From NCBI GenBank assembly GCA_903877385.1, contig CAIRDP010000063.1, forward strand, positions 186,001 to 250,000: a stretch of 64,000 bases of DNA, given 5' to 3'. Position numbers and translations under genes: made by a program. This DNA comes from an uncultured Bacteroidales bacterium. GTDB taxonomy: Bacteria > Bacteroidota > Bacteroidia > Bacteroidales > FEN-979. The notes under the pieces are model-generated. The model did not search any database, was not told where the DNA came from, and saw only the letters and a program-made list of their open reading frames with translations. Positions 60,808 through 64,000 of the stretch are shown piece by piece (position 1 is the first letter of the stretch; each line of letters opens with the position of its first letter).

Positions 60808-62667
60808 TTAAGTTTTAAATTTCTTAGAAAGTTCATCGAAAGACAGGATGAAAAAAGAAGGTTTGCCGAAGGGTGACAGTTCAGGTATTTTGCAAGTGAA
60901 CAATTTCTCGTAAATGGCTTCCATCTCTTCTTTTCTCAGGGACTTTCCCCGTTTGATGGCAGCGCTTCTGGCCATGCTCCTTGCAATTACCTGGGGTTTT
61001 CCTGCATCTTTTCCCGGCAGTTCATTTTTAATAGCTTCCAGGGCCTGTTCAACAGCTCCCATGAAATCGGTATGCCCGAGGTCAAGTGGAATGGATTGCA
61101 GGATGAAATCATTATTGCCGAACTCCGATAGTTCAAAACCCAGGGCCTGGAATTCATTTAAAAGATCTTTAAGCAGAATTGCGTCATCGGGAGAGAAAGA
61201 AAGGGTTTCAGGCATGATTTTAGACCTCAGGCCGGGCACCCCCGCCCCGGCTTCAAGCATTTCTTCAAATAAAATTCTTTCATGGGCTGACTGCTGGTCA
61301 ATAACAAGCAAGCCCTTGGGGGTTTCGGTAAGAATATATGAATTGGCGATCTGAAAAAGGGGAGAGGCAATATCCGAATGTGTAAAATCCAGTCCTAGTT
61401 CCTTCCCTTCCATGAGTTTATCGATATGACCGGTAAGAGGGGAGGTGGGAATGGTCCCAGTTTGCCTGGCAGGGATCGCTGTGTTCCATCCTTTGCCGGT
61501 AAGTGCGGAATTATTCCCCGGGTTTTCAAACCTGATGCTGGGCTGAAACTCCTTTTTTCTTTCAAAGGGGTTGTAATCAGGGTCAACCCTGATCTCGGGC
61601 TGTCTTACGGCTTCACCGGGTTTCAGTGGAGGGATCTCCATGCTTTGTTCCTGTTCGAAATCCAGGACCGTAGTCAGGTTGTATTTTCCAAGGGCCTGGC
61701 GGACCGCAGCTTGCAGTATGACATAAATACTTTTGCTGTCGGTGAAATTAATTTCAGTTTTTGTAGGATGTATGTTGATGTCGATATTCCCGGGATCCAG
61801 CTCAAGATAAAGGAAATATGAAGCAAATGAATCTTTTGCGATAAGTTCCTGGAAAGCTGCTTCAACAGCATGATTGAGGTAAGGGTTCCTGATGAACCTG
61901 CCATTGGCGAAGAAATACTGTTCACCCCTTGTTTTTTTGGCAAATTCAGGCTTGCCTACAAACCCGCTGATGTTAACCATACTGGTATGCTGCTCGACAG
62001 GTATGAGCCTCTGATTGAAATTCGGACCAAAGAGAGCGACGATTCTCTGCCTTAGGTTTGCAGAAGGAAGCTGAAACATCACTTTTTCCTGGTTATACAT
62101 TGTGAATGCAACATCGGGATGGACCAGGGCCACACGAAAAAATTCATCCAGTATATATTTTAATTCCGATGTGTTTGATTTCAGGAAATTCCTCCGGGCC
62201 GGCACATTAAAGAAAAGGTTCTTCACCTGTATGCTTGTTCCGTTCGGACTGCTTACAGGTTTGTGGGATTTCACTTCCGAACCTTCAATGATAAGCCGGG
62301 TCCCTATTTCATCTTCAAATTTCTTTGTTTTAAGCTCGACCTGGGAAACGGAAGCTATTGAAGCCAGGGCTTCTCCGCGGAAACCAAGGGTACGGATTGA
62401 GAGGAGGTCGTTTGCGGTTTGGATTTTTGAGGTGGCATGCCGTTCAAAACACATCCTGGCGTCCCTTTCCGACATCCCGCATCCATTGTCAATAACCTGG
62501 ATAAGAGTTTTACCGGCATCCTTGATAACCAGTTTGACTTCAGTTGCCCCGGCATCGATGGTGTTTTCGAGCAATTCCTTTACAGCCGAGGCAGGCCTTT
62601 GCACGACCTCCCCCGCAGCAATCTGGTTTGCAACTGATTCAGGAAGCATCCTGATTATATCCGGCAT
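60808..62667 (-). CDS. mutL: DNA mismatch repair protein MutL
   Basis: MutL links MutS mismatch recognition to strand removal. The 619-residue protein has the GHKL ATPase motifs (KELLENTIDAGA, DNGCGM, TLGFRGEALASI, NGTSIQVKNLF) and a C-terminal dimer/endonuclease domain. The metal motif usually written DQHAxxE reads DQQSAHE here, keeping the Asp and Glu with the third and fourth residues changed. It is the first gene of its run and lies behind a -7 box. Confidence 0.97.
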   Translation of the reverse strand: MPDIIRMLPESVANQIAAGEVVQRPASAVKELLENTIDAGATEVKLVIKDAGKTLIQVIDNGCGMSERDARMCFERHATSKIQTANDLLSIRTLGFRGEALASIASVSQVELKTKKFEDEIGTRLIIEGSEVKSHKPVSSPNGTSIQVKNLFFNVPARRNFLKSNTSELKYILDEFFRVALVHPDVAFTMYNQEKVMFQLPSANLRQRIVALFGPNFNQRLIPVEQHTSMVNISGFVGKPEFAKKTRGEQYFFANGRFIRNPYLNHAVEAAFQELIAKDSFASYFLYLELDPGNIDINIHPTKTEINFTDSKSIYVILQAAVRQALGKYNLTTVLDFEQEQSMEIPPLKPGEAVRQPEIRVDPDYNPFERKKEFQPSIRFENPGNNSALTGKGWNTAIPARQTGTIPTSPLTGHIDKLMEGKELGLDFTHSDIASPLFQIANSYILTETPKGLLVIDQQSAHERILFEEMLEAGAGVPGLRSKIMPETLSFSPDDAILLKDLLNEFQALGFELSEFGNNDFILQSIPLDLGHTDFMGAVEQALEAIKNELPGKDAGKPQVIARSMARSAAIKRGKSLRKEEMEAIYEKLFTCKIPELSPFGKPSFFILSFDELSKKFKT

Positions 62668-62704
62668 AGTATGATGGTGTAAAGACGATAGCTGATTACC
62701 CTTG

Positions 62705-62712
62705 CAAAATTA
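62705..62712 (-). promoter_or_regulatory. -7 box of the mutL promoter
   Basis: TAATTTTG on the minus strand, 37 nt before the mutL start, matches TAnnTTTG. No -33 TTTG is found at the usual distance. Confidence 0.45.
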
Positions 62713-62754
62713 CCATTTTTTCGATGCCTGAGCCCCGATTTCAGAGATTAAGAC

Positions 62755-62762
62755 TACCTTTG
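62755..62762 (+). promoter_or_regulatory. -7 box of the GroES-like gene
   Basis: TACCTTTG matches TAnnTTTG and lies 19 nt before the ATG. No clear -33 element is seen. Confidence 0.45.
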
Positions 62763-62781
62763 GAATAGAATATTTTCATCC

Positions 62782-63159
62782 ATGAATGACACTGATGCCA
62801 AGTTGAAAAAACTGATTGTGGTTGGCGACAGGGTTTTAATCAAACCCAAGAAGATGTCCAATAAGTCAAAGGCTGGTTTGTTCCTTCCACCGGGATACCA
62901 GGAAAAGGAAGAGATTCAAACAGGTTTTGTTGTTAAGACAGGCCCCGGGTATCCTGTTCCATTACCATCAGAGGAAAATGAAAGCTGGAAAAAGAATGAA
63001 GAAATAGTAAGATACATACCACTCCAAGCGAAGGAAGGGGATCTCGCAATTTTCCTGCAGAAAGGCGCCATTGAAATAATTTTCAATGACGAGAAATATT
63101 TTATTGTGTCTCAGAATTCCATCTTACTCCTCGAAAGAGATGAGGAAATCTTTGGCTAA
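62782..63159 (+). CDS. GroES-like co-chaperonin family protein
   Basis: The 125-residue protein starts with a Cpn10 pattern (VVGDRVLIKPKKMSNKSKAG) and continues LFLPPGYQEKEEIQTGFVV. It has an insertion (PVPLPSEENESWKKNEE) before GDLAIFLQKGAIEIIFNDEKYFIV. True GroES proteins are about 95 residues and sit next to groEL; no groEL is present here. It is probably a diverged Cpn10-fold relative seen in Bacteroidetes, with unknown partners. Its stop overlaps the convergent DUF6580 gene by 4 nt. Confidence 0.82.
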   Translation: MNDTDAKLKKLIVVGDRVLIKPKKMSNKSKAGLFLPPGYQEKEEIQTGFVVKTGPGYPVPLPSEENESWKKNEEIVRYIPLQAKEGDLAIFLQKGAIEIIFNDEKYFIVSQNSILLLERDEEIFG

Positions 63160-63716
63160 AACCTTGACTTGTCAAGTACAGGAAATCTCATCTGTACCAG
63201 ATAGAAGGCTCCATAGAAGACGGCGCTGAAAAACGTTGTTCCAAGCACATCATTCATAAAGAATGAGAACCCGTAAGTTGTATCCCTGAAAAACACCAAA
63301 CCTGCGATATAACACTCGATCAGGCCCGTGAAATTTTTAGGATACAGGCTCATAGCCAGCCAGGAAGAGAAGTTTGTGATCAGGAAAAATATAATGGCCG
63401 AAGAAATCGAAGCCATTAATACTGATCCAACTGTAACTTTCTTCCGGATAGCCATACCCAGAACAACCGTAATGGCAAAACTAAGATAGACGGCAGGCAT
63501 GTTTGCGTGCAGACCTATAATGAGATCGCTGATGAACATCGCGGCGACCGGAATGGCGAAAGCATATTGCTTTCTGTCGAAATAGGTACCTGCAAACAAA
63601 GCCATAGCCGCGATCGGTGTAAAGTTCGGCCAATGCGGCAGCAACCGTAACAAGGCTGCAGTAAGAATTACTGAAAAAACAACAATAAACCTAGGTGTAA
63701 TAGATTTATATAGCAT
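63156..63716 (-). CDS. DUF6580 family membrane protein
   Basis: The 186-residue protein has about five transmembrane helices. It matches what I recall of the DUF6580 family: LLPHWPNFTPIAAMALFAG, IPVAAMFISDLIIGLH, LITNFSSWL and SFFMNDVLGTTFFSAVFYG. Relatives are sometimes linked to small-molecule uptake, but the role is not established. It has its own promoter. Confidence 0.82.
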   Translation of the reverse strand: MLYKSITPRFIVVFSVILTAALLRLLPHWPNFTPIAAMALFAGTYFDRKQYAFAIPVAAMFISDLIIGLHANMPAVYLSFAITVVLGMAIRKKVTVGSVLMASISSAIIFFLITNFSSWLAMSLYPKNFTGLIECYIAGLVFFRDTTYGFSFFMNDVLGTTFFSAVFYGAFYLVQMRFPVLDKSRF

Positions 63717-63739
63717 TAATATATCGTGTTATTATCTTA

Positions 63740-63771
63740 CAAAAATATGAAATCATTTGTATTAAAGTCAA
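63740..63771 (-). promoter_or_regulatory. Bacteroidetes-type promoter of the DUF6580 gene
   Basis: On the minus strand TTG (63771-63769), 21 nt, TATTTTTG (63747-63740). The start codon is 24 nt beyond the -7 box. Confidence 0.6.
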
Positions 63772-63792
63772 GTTTTCCCAAAAATTGTTTTT

Positions 63793-63800
63793 TACATTTG
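63793..63800 (+). promoter_or_regulatory. -7 box of the amidohydrolase gene
   Basis: TACATTTG matches TAnnTTTG and lies 32 nt before the ATG at 63832. No well-spaced -33 element is visible. Confidence 0.4.
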
Positions 63801-63831
63801 AATACTGTTATCAGATTCAGACTATTGGCTT

Positions 63832-64000
63832 ATGAAAAAAAAGTTATTAACACTCAGTATACCTGTCTTTTTCCTGTTTAATTCCTGCAACCTGATGAAA
63901 ACCAATTGCGAATTAATTTTATATAATGCAAGGATTTATACCGTCGATTCGGTTTTCACCATTTCGGAGGCGATGGCTGTTAAAAACGGGAAGATACTTG
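63832..64000 (+). CDS. Amidohydrolase-family lipoprotein (partial, 5' end only)
   Basis: From ATG 63832, 56 codons are visible before the window ends. The N-terminus is a lipoprotein signal (LLTLSIPVFFLFNSC, Cys19). The rest (LILYNARIYTVDSVFTISE, AMAVKNGKIL) is the opening of a YtcJ-like metal-dependent amidohydrolase. Catalytic residues lie outside the window. Confidence 0.78.
   Translation, partial: MKKKLLTLSIPVFFLFNSCNLMKTNCELILYNARIYTVDSVFTISEAMAVKNGKIL

Noticed and set aside
1-64000. CRISPR arrays, tRNA or rRNA genes, transposases, prophage or attachment sites
   Set aside because: None was seen on either strand. Repeats found are short and lack CRISPR spacing, and no integrase or transposase motif appears in any frame.

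Overview
The window is chromosomal DNA from a Bacteroidota (Bacteroidetes) bacterium. The evidence is several secreted proteins with type IX secretion (T9SS) C-terminal sorting domains, a PorP/SprF-like protein, a GldI-like FKBP lipoprotein, OmpA/PD40 and DUF4301 proteins, and repeated TTTG-(19-22)-TAnnTTTG promoters, the sigma-70 promoter form typical of this phylum. Genus cannot be read from the sequence. There is no rRNA, tRNA, CRISPR array, transposase or phage gene.

Left part (1-9.5 kb): a truncated secreted BNR/PKD protein (minus strand), then a plus-strand run of housekeeping genes: ffh, folD, queE, an OmpA-family outer-membrane protein, thrS, infC, rpmI and rplT, closed by a strong terminator at 9.51-9.54 kb. 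infC appears to start at an AUA codon behind a perfect Shine-Dalgarno sequence and was found by reading upstream of the first ordinary start codon.

9.5-25 kb: a minus-strand trio (TlpA-like thiol-disulfide protein, YdcF/SanA-like protein, DUF4301 protein), a secreted subtilase, an XRE regulator, ndk and a divergent DHH phosphoesterase (NrnA type). The last is followed by a surface/secretion block: GldI-like PPIase, a three-FKBP-domain lipoprotein, a PKD protein with a type B T9SS tail, its PorP/SprF-like partner, and a 1018-residue secreted protein with a NodB-like N-terminus.

25-55.8 kb: about 31 kb of minus-strand genes forming an exopolysaccharide locus. From its promoter at 55.8 kb it reads: response regulator, pseudo-receiver/sugar-transferase fusion, half-length TolC-like protein, Wzc-like protein with a LysM insert, Wzx, Wzy, a 51-residue membrane protein, two GT2 enzymes, a CDP-6-deoxyhexose module (rfbF, rfbG, SDR, RfbC-like), a glycosyltransferase, an acyltransferase and gmd. 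A second promoter at 39.3 kb leads into two membrane GT2s, three GT1/GT4 enzymes, an acyltransferase, a tandemly duplicated membrane GT2 pair, a secreted beta-helix protein, a methyltransferase and two hybrid histidine kinases, one of which lacks the phospho-accepting histidine. Almost every enzyme class occurs in two or more copies, and signalling proteins sit at both ends. This locus is the best candidate for something undescribed: a Wzx/Wzy pathway wired to two-component proteins, with no Wza visible.

55.9-64 kb: a minus-strand run mutL - rhomboid - rhomboid - EEP phosphatase - uvrB, then a plus-strand GroES-like gene, a DUF6580 membrane protein and the start of an amidohydrolase lipoprotein cut by the window edge.

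All functional calls come from reading motifs and context by eye; no database search was run.
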